From SZUA-38 sp965212525 (GTDB lineage Bacteria > Pseudomonadota > Gammaproteobacteria > Xanthomonadales > SZUA-38): a stretch of DNA of 64,000 nt. The stretch covers positions 1 through 64,000 of the forward strand of contig CBDBVC010000046.1 of assembly GCA_965212525.1 (NCBI GenBank), in the 5' to 3' direction. The position numbers were made by a program, and so were the translations under genes. Positions within the stretch are counted from its first letter, which is position 1; every line of letters begins with the position of its first letter. The notes below the pieces were generated by a model. It was given only the letters and a program-made list of their open reading frames with translations, did no database searches and was not told the origin of the DNA. Positions 19,017-27,673 of the stretch are shown in pieces.

Positions 19017-19110
19017 TATTTTATGATTGAAGAGGAAGTTTGGGCGTGGACATAATACAATGGAACGCCTGTTGAATCGAAGCAATTTTTGGACCGAGAG
19101 GAGAGTGCAG

Positions 19111-20490
19111 ATGAGCGATTTTCGTGTTGAACGAGACAGTATGGGTGAGCTGAATGTACCGGTAGATGCGCTCTATGCTGCACAGACCCAGCGTGCCGTT
19201 CAGAACTTTCCGATCAGCGGCCTGACCATACCCAGGCAGATGATTCGTGCGCTTGGACTGATCAAGGGGGCCGCCGCTGTGGTTCATCACAATCTGGGCA
19301 TGATGGATGAGGCCATGATGGAATCGATCCGTGATGCGGCCAGTGAAGTGGAACAGGGTCGCCACGACGATCAGTTTCCGATCGACATTTTCCAGACCGG
19401 TTCGGGTACCAGCTCCAACATGAATGCCAACGAGGTGATTTCAACGCTGGCGCGACGCAGCTCGCCCGACGTGCATCCGAATGATCACGTCAATATGGGG
19501 CAGAGCAGCAATGATGTCATTCCGACTGCAATTCATGTCAGTGGCTGTCTGGCCGTGCGTGAACAGCTGATTCCGGCACTGGATCATCTGGCGACGGTCT
19601 GCGAAGGCCGAGCAGCGGAACTGGCCAGTGAACCGAAAACCGGTCGAACTCACCTGATGGATGCCATGCCGGTGACCTTTGGTCAGGAACTGGAGTGCTG
19701 GGCCAGGCAGATTCGCAGCGGCATTGAACGCGTTGAATCGGCCTATCAGCGCCTGTCGCGCCTGCCTCAGGGCGGCACGGCAGTGGGAACCGGTATCAAT
19801 GCACACCCGGAATTTGCCGTTTCCATGGCCAGTCAGCTGGCGGAAATGACCGGTTGCGATTTCAGTTCCAACGACAACCTGTTCGAATACATCGGCTCGA
19901 TGGACGCTGCCGTGGAAATGTCGGGTCAGCTCAAGACCATCGCCTGCAGCATGATGAAGATCGCCAATGACCTGAGGCTGATGAACAGCGGACCACTGGC
20001 CGGCATCAGCGACATCACACTGCCGGCTTTGCAGCCTGGCAGCAGTATCATGCCGGGCAAGATCAATCCCGTGATTCCCGAAGCGGTCTGCATGGTCTGT
20101 GCACAGGTCATCGGCAATGATTCCACCATCACGGTTGGTGGTCAGTCGGGTCTGTTCCAGCTCAATGTGATGTTACCGGTGATTGGCTACAATCTTGTGC
20201 AAAGCATTGAAATCACAGCCAATGCGGCCCGTGCACTGGCCGATGATGCGATCGCCGGATTCACCGTCAATCGCGCTGCCGTGAATGAAGCGCTGGCCAA
20301 GAACCCGATTCTTGTAACCGCCCTGAATGCCGAAATTGGCTATGACCTGGGTGCGGCAACAGCGAAGCAGGCCTACAAGGACGGTCGTCCCATCAAGGAT
20401 GTTGCCCTGGAGATGACCGATCTGAGCGAAGAGCAGCTGGATCATCTGCTCGATCCACTGTCACTGACCAAGGGCGGTATTAACAAATAA
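19111..20490 (+). CDS. fumC: Fumarate hydratase class II
   Basis: 459 residues. ATG 19111 is chosen for the AGGAG seven bases upstream and the family N-terminus (F-R-V-E-R-D-S-M-G-E). The class II signature G-S-S-I-M-P-G-K-I-N-P-V, the Q-T-G-S-G-T-S-S-N-M-N-x-N-E motif and H-P-N-D-H-V-N-M-G-Q-S-S-N-D are all intact. It interconverts fumarate and malate in the citric acid cycle as a cytoplasmic homotetramer, and being iron-free it is expected to work under oxidative conditions. Confidence 0.96.
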   Translation: MSDFRVERDSMGELNVPVDALYAAQTQRAVQNFPISGLTIPRQMIRALGLIKGAAAVVHHNLGMMDEAMMESIRDAASEVEQGRHDDQFPIDIFQTGSGTSSNMNANEVISTLARRSSPDVHPNDHVNMGQSSNDVIPTAIHVSGCLAVREQLIPALDHLATVCEGRAAELASEPKTGRTHLMDAMPVTFGQELECWARQIRSGIERVESAYQRLSRLPQGGTAVGTGINAHPEFAVSMASQLAEMTGCDFSSNDNLFEYIGSMDAAVEMSGQLKTIACSMMKIANDLRLMNSGPLAGISDITLPALQPGSSIMPGKINPVIPEAVCMVCAQVIGNDSTITVGGQSGLFQLNVMLPVIGYNLVQSIEITANAARALADDAIAGFTVNRAAVNEALAKNPILVTALNAEIGYDLGAATAKQAYKDGRPIKDVALEMTDLSEEQLDHLLDPLSLTKGGINK

Positions 20491-20515
20491 TTCAAGAAAT
20501 TACACGAATGGTAAC

Positions 20516-20536
20516 GTGACAATGTCCACTTTTTTT
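20516..20536 (+). terminator. Weak terminator-like hairpin after fumC
   Basis: GTGAC-AAT-GTC(C)AC forms a short stem with one bulge followed by seven T. The stem is weak, so efficiency is uncertain; it lies between fumC and the next gene on the same strand. Confidence 0.35.
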
Positions 20537-20574
20537 CGTAGATTACCCAGCTATCTGATTATTGGTGGAAAATC

Positions 20575-22044
20575 GTGACTATACGAGCAGCATTTCTTGC
20601 GTTGATCAGCCTGTGCATCTCGGCACAGGCACAGGAAATCGTGGATACCGTGCACCTCGATCCCAAGACCGTGGAAAGTGGTGATGCGGATGAACAGATC
20701 CGCGATGTGGTGCAACGTGCCATTGATGAAAATCTCCAGCTCACGGTGTCCACACCTTCGCACTGGAAGGACATGGTGACCGAAAAACTGGAAGCCGGCG
20801 CGGGTGATCAGGCACTGGACCTGAAATTCCGCAACACTTTCATCGAGAATGTCATCATACGGCTGGTGAGCAAGGGCAGTACTGCTGCCAGCACTCCCGC
20901 CAGCACGCCGGCAAGAGCTGCCCCGGCAGAACCGGCAAGCGCCGCCGAACCCCAGATAACCACCGACACCACATCGACGACCGAACAGGCCAGTGAAGTG
21001 GCCGAACAGGTGATGCGTGACAACACCGCAGCCGCGGAAGAGGCGGCGCGAGAGCAGGCACGTGAGCAGGCTGAGGAACTGACCCGTGATATCGGCGTCA
21101 ACGAGAACGTGATCGATCTGGTGGAACCGCCCAAACCGGCCGTTCAACCCGCAGAAACAGAATCATCAACCGGGGCTGTGGAGGAATCCGCTGCGGCAGT
21201 GGCCACTGACGAGCCTGCAGTCGAAGCAGGGACACCGGCACTGGCTGAAAACGAGTCAACAATCAGCGCCGGGCAGCCGGTATCAGAAACGTCTACGCAG
21301 CCTGCAGCTGTGACTGAACAGGCTGACGATACAGCCACGACCACACCCGACCCTGAGCCTGTGGCAGTCACTGACGCTTCAGAAGCAGAACCTGCGGTCG
21401 AGCAACCTTCGGCAGCTGATACAAGCGAAACCACGGCAGATGCTGAAGTGAGCTATTCCGACGCTGACATCGCTGCGGCCAGGCAGAGTCTGATGGACCG
21501 GCTCAACAACGGCAGGGAAATCGATCGTTCGATCTCCGTATCCGAACTGCGACAGGACGATGTGCTGTTTGTCACCTCCGGCGTCAAGGCTGTCGTCAGG
21601 CGTCGTGGTGCACGCAACCGGGTGTACTGGCTCAATGGCGATATTGATCTGGATTCCGACCAGCTGGCCTTTGTCCAGTCCGGTAAATACAACGTTCTGA
21701 CCGGTCTGAATCTGGATGATGGCGATTTTGCTGCGGATGAAGACGAACCCGAGGAAGAAGAGGAAGCAGTTGCTGTCGAGGCTGAGCCGGTGCCTGCCAA
21801 CCAGACTGAGCGAGCACGCATGGAAGCGCTTTACAACAATGGCAAGACCATTGACTCCACTGTCTCGGTCGCCGGTTTGCTGCCCGATGACACCCTCTAT
21901 GTCGGCAACGGTGAAATTCTTGTTTTCCGAACCAAGTCGGTGCGCACAACCAAATACTGGCTGCAAGGCGAGCTTGATCTGGAGCGTGAAGAGCTGTCGA
22001 GTATCGGTACCCGCAAGTACAAGGTTCAGCGGGTAATCCGCTGA
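20575..22044 (+). CDS. Exported protein of unknown function with a duplicated C-terminal domain
   Basis: 489 residues from a GTG preceded by GGTGG. A short signal peptide ends A-Q-A/Q. A conserved-looking N-terminal domain (about 20-100) is followed by an unusually long acidic linker rich in Ala, Thr, Glu and Pro (about 100-295). The C-terminus holds two copies of an 80-residue domain (about 298-380 and 408-489): each begins with a helix containing N-N-G-(R/K)-x-I-D, then S-V-(S/A)-x-L-x-x-D-D-x-L-x-V, a basic stretch, and Y-W-L-x-G-(D/E)-(I/L)-D-L. I do not recognise the domain. The layout suggests a periplasmic spacer protein with a repeated binding module. It is followed three bases later by the DUF4286 gene. 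Confidence 0.75.
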   Translation: MTIRAAFLALISLCISAQAQEIVDTVHLDPKTVESGDADEQIRDVVQRAIDENLQLTVSTPSHWKDMVTEKLEAGAGDQALDLKFRNTFIENVIIRLVSKGSTAASTPASTPARAAPAEPASAAEPQITTDTTSTTEQASEVAEQVMRDNTAAAEEAAREQAREQAEELTRDIGVNENVIDLVEPPKPAVQPAETESSTGAVEESAAAVATDEPAVEAGTPALAENESTISAGQPVSETSTQPAAVTEQADDTATTTPDPEPVAVTDASEAEPAVEQPSAADTSETTADAEVSYSDADIAAARQSLMDRLNNGREIDRSISVSELRQDDVLFVTSGVKAVVRRRGARNRVYWLNGDIDLDSDQLAFVQSGKYNVLTGLNLDDGDFAADEDEPEEEEEAVAVEAEPVPANQTERARMEALYNNGKTIDSTVSVAGLLPDDTLYVGNGEILVFRTKSVRTTKYWLQGELDLEREELSSIGTRKYKVQRVIR

Positions 22045-22046
22045 GC

Positions 22047-22349
22047 ATGATTCATTACGAGGTCAACCTCACCGTCGACAACGACATCGCCAACGACTAC
22101 GGTGTCTGGCTCGCCGGACACGTCGACGAAATGATTGCAATCGACGGATTTACAGGCGCTCAGACACTGAGGGTGGTTGATCCCGATGACCCGCAGCACA
22201 CCACCTGGTCGGTGCGATACCGGCTTGAGTCCGAAGCCTCTCTCGAGGCCTACATGACCCATCATGCATCGCGCATGCGTCAGCAGGCGATTGATCGTTT
22301 TGGTGAACGGTTCACCGCCAGCCGCCGGGTGCTGACTGATGCCAGCTGA
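22047..22349 (+). CDS. DUF4286 family small protein
   Basis: 100 residues beginning I-H-Y-E-V-N-L-T-V and including F-T-G-A-Q-T-L, Y-R-L-E-S-E-A-S-L and a C-terminal F-G-E-R-F-x-A-S-R-R-V-L, the pattern of DUF4286, a ferredoxin-like small protein of unknown function. No signal peptide, so cytoplasmic. It lies three bases after the preceding gene and is followed by a strong terminator, marking the end of this transcription unit. Confidence 0.75.
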   Translation: MIHYEVNLTVDNDIANDYGVWLAGHVDEMIAIDGFTGAQTLRVVDPDDPQHTTWSVRYRLESEASLEAYMTHHASRMRQQAIDRFGERFTASRRVLTDAS

Positions 22350-22372
22350 ATACGGTGTTTCCTGATCCCATG

Positions 22373-22401
22373 AAAAAAAGGCCCGCAATGCGGGCCTTTT
22401 T
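22373..22401. terminator. Bidirectional rho-independent terminator
   Basis: GGCCCGC and GCGGGCC pair around the loop AAT, with seven A before and five T after, so the structure has a U-tract on either strand. It lies between the convergent DUF4286 gene and the ABC permease gene and can end both transcripts. Confidence 0.9.
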
Positions 22402-22419
22402 GCTGATTACGATTCGCGA

Positions 22420-23397
22420 TCAATCCTCGTTTCTGAATCTACGCATGTAGATGGCGGCGGACAGGAACAGCGCACCGATCAATATTCCCCACCACATGCC
22501 GGATTCTGTGAATCTGGAGAACATGACACCCCAGTCAAATGGTGATATCAGTGAATCCAGTTCGTTCAGATTGCCGATCTCTGTTGCATTGATGACAAGG
22601 TCGTCATCCTTCACGTTGATTTCGAAGGGTACCGTACCGGCCAGCAGGCGTTTGCCAAGCAACACGACAAGATTGGTGCCCAGGTTGAGGTAGAACATCT
22701 GGCTCAGGAACAGTTGCAACCCTGCAATGAAAATGATCGGCAGGATGGCCCACAGGAAAGGGCGTCCCTTGGCAAATGCTGACATCATGAGGCAATAGGC
22801 CCAGATCGGGAACAGCCAGAACCCCTGAATGAAATAGGCCACCATCAGGTTGATCAGGTCGCGAGGTGGGTTGGCCGGCGACCAGATGTAACGCCAGATT
22901 GAAATATCGGTGTCCAGGAAAATGAAACTGGCGACCATCAGCAGCAGGGTGTAAAACACGATGAAAACCATCGCCCAGTAGAACGGGACCAGAAAACTGC
23001 CCGTCACCAGTTTGGATAATACTGTCTGAGTATCGGATACAGGCAGAGACTTCCAGAACAGGATACTGCGATCCTTTCGGTCATCCTTGAGCGTACCGAG
23101 CATGAAGAACAGCACCACGAAAAACAGGATGAAGTTCATCATTGCCGACATCAGTGCAAAATTGATTTGCCACATTACGACCATGACATCGCGAGATACC
23201 GAACCCAGCTCGTCATTGATCTTGTCAATGAAGAATCCGTCCGGGTCGATGCGGTTTCCGGTTACTTCAGCCCAGATCACCGCCAGAATGGTAAAGAACA
23301 GAAATATTCCACCAATCAGGATGGGCAAACGAACAAAGGCAAATCTGTGTTCCCAGTACTCACGTCTGAGCAGGGCAAGAAACGTGTTGAAGATCAT
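22420..23397 (-). CDS. ABC-2 type transporter permease
   Basis: 325 residues with about six hydrophobic segments (near 25-45, 75-100, 120-160, 185-230 and the last at 295-315), a typical ABC-2 export permease. Its start overlaps the stop of the ATPase gene by four bases. Between segments lies D-D-R-K-D-R-S-I-L-F-W-K-S-L-P-V-S-D, the family's coupling region. It forms the membrane half of the GntR-controlled exporter; the substrate is unknown, though YtrA-type systems in firmicutes respond to cell-wall antibiotics. Confidence 0.85.
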   Translation of the reverse strand: MIFNTFLALLRREYWEHRFAFVRLPILIGGIFLFFTILAVIWAEVTGNRIDPDGFFIDKINDELGSVSRDVMVVMWQINFALMSAMMNFILFFVVLFFMLGTLKDDRKDRSILFWKSLPVSDTQTVLSKLVTGSFLVPFYWAMVFIVFYTLLLMVASFIFLDTDISIWRYIWSPANPPRDLINLMVAYFIQGFWLFPIWAYCLMMSAFAKGRPFLWAILPIIFIAGLQLFLSQMFYLNLGTNLVVLLGKRLLAGTVPFEINVKDDDLVINATEIGNLNELDSLISPFDWGVMFSRFTESGMWWGILIGALFLSAAIYMRRFRNED

Positions 23398-24251
23398 ATC
23401 CGTTCCTCCGTCATGGTGGCGACAAACAGGTCGGCCACGCTTGGGTGACGCATCTCGCCCAGCTCTGCGAGTTCGCTCTCGGGAATGTTGTCATACAGAC
23501 AGACCAGCTTGCCGAAGATCTCACGTTCGTGCAGCGGGTTCAGGCTGCGGGCATGTTCGAACATGTCCGGGGCCACCATGACTTCCGTGAAGCGTTCTGC
23601 GACTTCGTCCATGGTGGAATCGAGTATGATCTTGCCATCCTTGATGAAGATGAGATCGGTAAGGATATGTTCAATCTCCTCCACCTGGTGAGTGGTGATG
23701 ATGATGGTACGCTCCTCGTCAAAATAGTCGTTGAGCAGGTTGGAGTAGAACTCCTTGCGGAACAGGATATCCAGACCCAGTGTGGGTTCGTCCAGCACCA
23801 GCAGCTTGGCATCGATGGCCATCACTACGGCCAGGTGTAACTGGGCGATCATGCCCTTGGACAAGGCCTTAACCTTGCTGTTTCGCTTGATCTTGGTGCG
23901 GGACAGGTACAGCTCCACCTTTTCCTCGGAAAATCGGGGGTGAACCGCCTTGACGAAATCAATGACCTCCTGCACCTTGATCCAGCGGGGCAGCACGGCG
24001 ACATCGGCAATGAAGCAGACGTCCTGCATGAGCATGCCACGATCACTGACAGGATCGTGGTTCATGACCTTGAGGTCACCTTCAAACTTGGTGAGACCAA
24101 GCACGGATTTGAGTGCCGTGGTCTTTCCCGCACCATTGGGCCCGATCAGCCCGACGATACGGCCTGCCGGTATCTCGAACGATATATCATCGACAGCGAG
24201 GTATTTGCCATACCGCTTCGAAAGATTATCAGCCTTGACAATTACAGACAT
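23394..24251 (-). CDS. ABC transporter ATP-binding protein
   Basis: 285 residues with Walker A (G-P-N-G-A-G-K-T-T), a divergent signature (A-L-S-K-G-M, in place of L-S-G-G) and Walker B (L-L-V-L-D-E-P-T-L-G-L-D), plus the H-loop (T-T-H-Q-V). The degenerate L-S-K-G-M signature is shared by YtrB/YhcG-type ATPases paired with ABC-2 permeases. It sits 12 bases after the GntR regulator gene and overlaps the permease start, so the four genes 24905-22420 form one operon. Confidence 0.88.
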   Translation of the reverse strand: MSVIVKADNLSKRYGKYLAVDDISFEIPAGRIVGLIGPNGAGKTTALKSVLGLTKFEGDLKVMNHDPVSDRGMLMQDVCFIADVAVLPRWIKVQEVIDFVKAVHPRFSEEKVELYLSRTKIKRNSKVKALSKGMIAQLHLAVVMAIDAKLLVLDEPTLGLDILFRKEFYSNLLNDYFDEERTIIITTHQVEEIEHILTDLIFIKDGKIILDSTMDEVAERFTEVMVAPDMFEHARSLNPLHEREIFGKLVCLYDNIPESELAELGEMRHPSVADLFVATMTEERI

Positions 24252-24263
24252 GATTACCCCTTT

Positions 24264-24638
24264 TTATTGTGATTCTCGAGAGTCCTGAATCATGGTTAAC
24301 AGTGTGGATTCATCGATGTCCAGACGATGGATCCGTTCGATGACTTTTGGCCATTCCTCGGTCAGGAACTTGTCTTTTTCAAGAGCCAGCAGTCTGTCAC
24401 GCGCACCGGGTGTGACAAACAGACCAAGACCTCTGCGCTTTTCCACCAGATCCTGTTCAGCAAGTTCCTGGTAGGCCTTGGACACGGTGATCGGATTGAG
24501 TCTGAATTCAGCAGATACCTTGCGCACCGAAGGCAGCGGGTCGCCTTCATCGAGTGCGCCATCCAGAATCATGGCGATGGCATGTTCCTTCAGTTGCTGA
24601 TAAATCGGTTGTTGATCGTTCCAGTCGGGTCTCATCAA
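24264..24638 (-). CDS. GntR-family transcriptional regulator, YtrA subfamily
   Basis: 124 residues: an N-terminal winged helix (I-Y-Q-Q-L-K-E-H, L-P-S-V-R-K-V-S, N-P-I-T-V-S-K-A-Y-Q-E-L) and only a short helical tail (about 75-124), the compact organisation of the YtrA subfamily, which normally represses its own ABC operon. The near-perfect palindrome at 24927-24950 upstream of the operon is the likely operator. It follows the small membrane protein gene by 18 bases. Confidence 0.88.
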   Translation of the reverse strand: MMRPDWNDQQPIYQQLKEHAIAMILDGALDEGDPLPSVRKVSAEFRLNPITVSKAYQELAEQDLVEKRRGLGLFVTPGARDRLLALEKDKFLTEEWPKVIERIHRLDIDESTLLTMIQDSRESQ

Positions 24639-24656
24639 TAGGGTTTCCTGGCTGAA

Positions 24657-24905
24657 TCAGAACAGCAGCAAGTCGATCAATCGGGTCTGGTTATCGTTCT
24701 CCGATTCACGATCTGATGGCTGTGTGGCAGTTGTGTCTGAAGTGGAGAGCTCAATTCTCTCTGCCTGTGATGTCAGCTCAGCGCCAGTCGGCTGAATGAA
24801 CAGGGCACCGGCGATCAGCAGCAGGGCAATGGAGGCGGATTGCCAACCGAGTATGCCGATGACCTGCTTGATTCTGAGTGTTCTGTTCTTGATCCTGTTT
24901 TTCAC
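24657..24905 (-). CDS. Small single-span membrane protein leading the GntR/ABC operon
   Basis: 82 residues from a GTG at 24905 preceded by AGGTGA. The N-terminus is strongly basic (K-N-R-I-K-N-R-T-L-R-I-K), followed by one hydrophobic span (about 20-37) and a polar Ser/Thr/Asp-rich tail, so the tail should face the periplasm. I do not recognise a family. Being the first gene under the palindromic operator, it may be a sensor or an accessory subunit of the exporter; this is inference. Confidence 0.6.
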   Translation of the reverse strand: MKNRIKNRTLRIKQVIGILGWQSASIALLLIAGALFIQPTGAELTSQAERIELSTSDTTATQPSDRESENDNQTRLIDLLLF

Positions 24906-24926
24906 GATGTCACCTGATAGCGATAT

Positions 24927-24950
24927 GGTGTTGTAGTGAACTATAACACC
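24927..24950 (-). promoter_or_regulatory. Palindromic operator of the GntR/ABC operon
   Basis: On the minus strand two 12-base arms, GGTGTTATAGTT and CACTACAACACC, form a 24-base palindrome differing from perfect symmetry at one position pair plus the centre. It begins 22 bases upstream of the operon's first start codon and contains TATAGT, a plausible -10 element. A YtrA-type dimer bound here would block transcription of its own operon. The family link is known; the site assignment is inference from position and symmetry. Confidence 0.6.
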
Positions 24951-25085
24951 TAAACATCACCAGGCTGATCTGCCATAGGTCATGGTCACTGAAATGCAGG
25001 TGAGATGGGAGAGGCGCAGACGGTACGGCGCGGGTCGAGGGGCCCGGGCATGCTGTGACAACAGCAGCCCGGACTGACTGACAAA

Positions 25086-26804
25086 TCAGGACTCGGGAAC
25101 GATCAGACCCAGATTCTCGAGTTTCAGAATGATCCGCTGTACCGCTTCTTCGTTGCTGCACTCGCTGGTATCAATCTGTACTTCGGGGTCAACCGGGGCT
25201 TCGTAAGGATCACTGATACCAGTGAACTCCTTGATCTTGCCCTCACGCGCCAACGCATACAGACCCTTGCGGTCACGGCGTTCGCAGACATCGATGGGTG
25301 TCGATACATAGACTTCGACGAAGGGACCGTAGGGTTCGATCATTTCACGCACCTGCTTTCGGGTTTCCGAATAGGGTGCGATCGGGGCGCACAGCGCCAC
25401 ACCGCCATTCTTGCTGATTTCACTGGCCACGAAGCCGATTCGTGTGACGTTGATATTACGATGCTCACGCGAGAAACCAAGCTCACTGGACAGGTGCTTG
25501 CGCACGATATCGCCGTCGAGCAGGGTGACAGAGCGATTGCCCATCTCCATCAATCGGACCATCAGGCCATTGGCAATGGTGGATTTACCGGCACCAGACA
25601 GGCCTGTGAAGAAGACCGTGAACCCCTGATTTTCCCTGGCTGGATAGGTCTTGCGCAATTCGGCCACCACATCCGGATAGGTGAACCAGTCAGGGATTTC
25701 CAGGTTTTCACGCAAGCGGTGACGCAGTTCTGTTCCCGAGATATTCAGAATGCTCTCATTCTCGCGAACTTCGTCAACGGGAATGTATTCGGCGCGGTGC
25801 TCGGAATAGACCATCATTCTGAACGGCACCATGCGGATACCCAGTTCATCCTGATGCTTTTCAAGCAGTTCCTGTGCATCATAGGGGCCGTAGAATGGTT
25901 CACCATTGCTGTCATTGCCAGGGCCGGCATGATCACGGCCAACGATCAGGTGGGTACAACCGTAATTCTTGCGAATGATGGCATGCCACAGTGCCTCGCG
26001 CGGACCGGCCATGCGCATGGCCAGGTTCAGCAGTGACAGTTCCGTGGTCTGTGCCGGGAATCGCGTCAGAATGTTCTGATAGCAGCGAACCCGCGTCATG
26101 TGGTCGATGTCGCCCGGCTTGGTCATGCCGACCACCGGATGGATCAGCAGGTTGGCCGTGGCCTCCTGAGCCGCCCTGAAAGTCAGTTCCAGATGTGCCC
26201 GGTGCATCGGGTTGCGGGTCTGGAAAGCAACCACGCGTCGCCAGCCCAGCCGGGTAAAGCGGTTGCGTACTTCTGCCGGTGTCAGTCTGAGCGCGCGAAA
26301 GTCATAATGCACCGCTTTCTGCAATGCTCTGACAGGACCACCAATGGCAGTACGACCCGCTTTGTTGAACAGGTAATCCACACCGGGATGAGCGGTGTCG
26401 GTGGTGCCGAACACGCCGTTGGCGACGGTTTCGACATCAGGTTGCCAGCGGTCGGTAATATCGATGACGGCCAGCGGCACTCCTTCAGGGTCTCGCAGGG
26501 TCACATGTTCCGCATCACCGATGTGCTCGATCTGTTTATCATTCAGATCAAGGGTGACCGGTATCGGCCAAAGAGTACCGTCGGCAAGGCGCATCTCACT
26601 GACCACTCGATCATGATCTGCCTGACCCATGAAACCGGTCAATGGTGAGAATGAGCCATCGATCAGCAATTCGAGATCGCAAAGCTGACGTGGATTCAGA
26701 TCGATGGAAGGGTAGCTGTTTGCTTCTTCCTTGAGTGCGGCATGCTGCTGCTGATCAACAATCAGATTGACCAGCGTATCGCCGTGAGGCGCGATAAGGT
26801 TCAT
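25086..26804 (-). CDS. sat-cysC: Bifunctional sulfate adenylyltransferase / adenylylsulfate kinase
   Basis: 572 residues. Residues 1-385 form a homomeric ATP sulfurylase with Q-T-R-N-P-M-H-R-A-H and G-R-D-H-A-G-P-G active-site motifs; residues 390-572 form an APS kinase with P-loop G-L-S-G-A-G-K-S-T and the D-G-D-I-V-R motif. The fusion converts sulfate to APS and then PAPS in one polypeptide. Unlike fungal enzymes, where the C-terminal kinase-like domain can be regulatory, the P-loop here is intact. No cysDN or cysH neighbour is present. It is divergent from the FKBP gene with about 165 bases between. Confidence 0.94.
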   Translation of the reverse strand: MNLIAPHGDTLVNLIVDQQQHAALKEEANSYPSIDLNPRQLCDLELLIDGSFSPLTGFMGQADHDRVVSEMRLADGTLWPIPVTLDLNDKQIEHIGDAEHVTLRDPEGVPLAVIDITDRWQPDVETVANGVFGTTDTAHPGVDYLFNKAGRTAIGGPVRALQKAVHYDFRALRLTPAEVRNRFTRLGWRRVVAFQTRNPMHRAHLELTFRAAQEATANLLIHPVVGMTKPGDIDHMTRVRCYQNILTRFPAQTTELSLLNLAMRMAGPREALWHAIIRKNYGCTHLIVGRDHAGPGNDSNGEPFYGPYDAQELLEKHQDELGIRMVPFRMMVYSEHRAEYIPVDEVRENESILNISGTELRHRLRENLEIPDWFTYPDVVAELRKTYPARENQGFTVFFTGLSGAGKSTIANGLMVRLMEMGNRSVTLLDGDIVRKHLSSELGFSREHRNINVTRIGFVASEISKNGGVALCAPIAPYSETRKQVREMIEPYGPFVEVYVSTPIDVCERRDRKGLYALAREGKIKEFTGISDPYEAPVDPEVQIDTSECSNEEAVQRIILKLENLGLIVPES

Positions 26805-26969
26805 GGGAGTTTCCAGTGCGTATTCAACAGGTGGGGCAGAATACGCATGTTTGCAGTCAAAGTGAACCCTTGATTGATTCGATGGTCAGAGCAGTTTCGA
26901 ATGAAATTATGGTTTGCAGTTATATCTGCAACAAGAGAGAATACCGCTTTTATTCCAACCGGAGTCAAT

Positions 26970-27671
26970 ATGAAAACAATCAAGCGACTGGCAGGCACTG
27001 GCCTTGTCACCATCGGGCTGGCCTTCAGCATCCAGACAGCAATCGCACAGGATGTCAGCGATGCGGATGTGGTCAGTTACAAACTGGGTCACGATATCGG
27101 ACAGCGCATCAAGGCACTGGGTGTTGATATCAATGATCAGGCTTTCCTCAGGGGCATTCGTGCCGCCATTGAAGGGGCTGATTCATCGCTGACCGCAGAT
27201 CAGGAGCAGGCGGCGATCACCCAGATCCAGGAAGCCCAGCAGGCACAGATTGAAAACCAGCGCAAGGAACTGGCGGCCCAGGCAGAAAAGAACCTGGAAG
27301 AAGGCAAGGCCTTTCTGGAACAGAACCGTACCAAGGAAGGCGTTTTCGTGACTGAATCCGGTCTGCAGTACGAGATCGTCGAGCAGGGCGATGGTGCCAA
27401 GCCACTGGCAACTGATCGCGTCAACGTGCACTACCGTGGCGTACTGCTCAATGGCACTGAATTCGACAGTTCCTACAAGCGCGGTGAGCCCATCAGTTTT
27501 GCACTCAACGGCGTGATTCCCGGCTGGACAGAAGGCCTGCAGCTGATGAGCATCGGCAGCAAGTACAAGTTCTATATCCCGGCAGATCTGGCCTATGGTG
27601 GTCGCAGCCAGGGCGCCATTACACCCAATTCGACACTGATCTTCGACGTCGAGCTACTCGGTATCGAGTAA
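26970..27671 (+). CDS. fkpA: FKBP-type peptidyl-prolyl isomerase, Mip/FkpA-like
   Basis: 233 residues from ATG 26970, with GGAG five bases upstream. The signal peptide ends A-I-A/Q; an N-terminal helical dimerisation domain (S-Y-K-L-G-H-D-I-G, then a long Gln/Ala/Glu-rich helix to about 110) is followed by the FKBP catalytic domain (V-H-Y-R-G-V-L-L-N-G-x-x-F-D-S-S, V-I-P-G-W-T-E-G-L, Y-I-P-A-D-L-A-Y-G). It is a periplasmic or outer-membrane-associated folding catalyst. It converges on the lasso B1 gene with only two bases between stop codons. Confidence 0.92.
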   Translation: MKTIKRLAGTGLVTIGLAFSIQTAIAQDVSDADVVSYKLGHDIGQRIKALGVDINDQAFLRGIRAAIEGADSSLTADQEQAAITQIQEAQQAQIENQRKELAAQAEKNLEEGKAFLEQNRTKEGVFVTESGLQYEIVEQGDGAKPLATDRVNVHYRGVLLNGTEFDSSYKRGEPISFALNGVIPGWTEGLQLMSIGSKYKFYIPADLAYGGRSQGAITPNSTLIFDVELLGIE

Positions 27672-27673
27672 AC

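Noticed and set aside
20551..21147. Cys/Gly-rich open frame antisense to the repeat-domain protein
   Set aside because: Its composition mirrors the Ala/Thr/Glu-rich linker on the other strand; no start signal or family resemblance.
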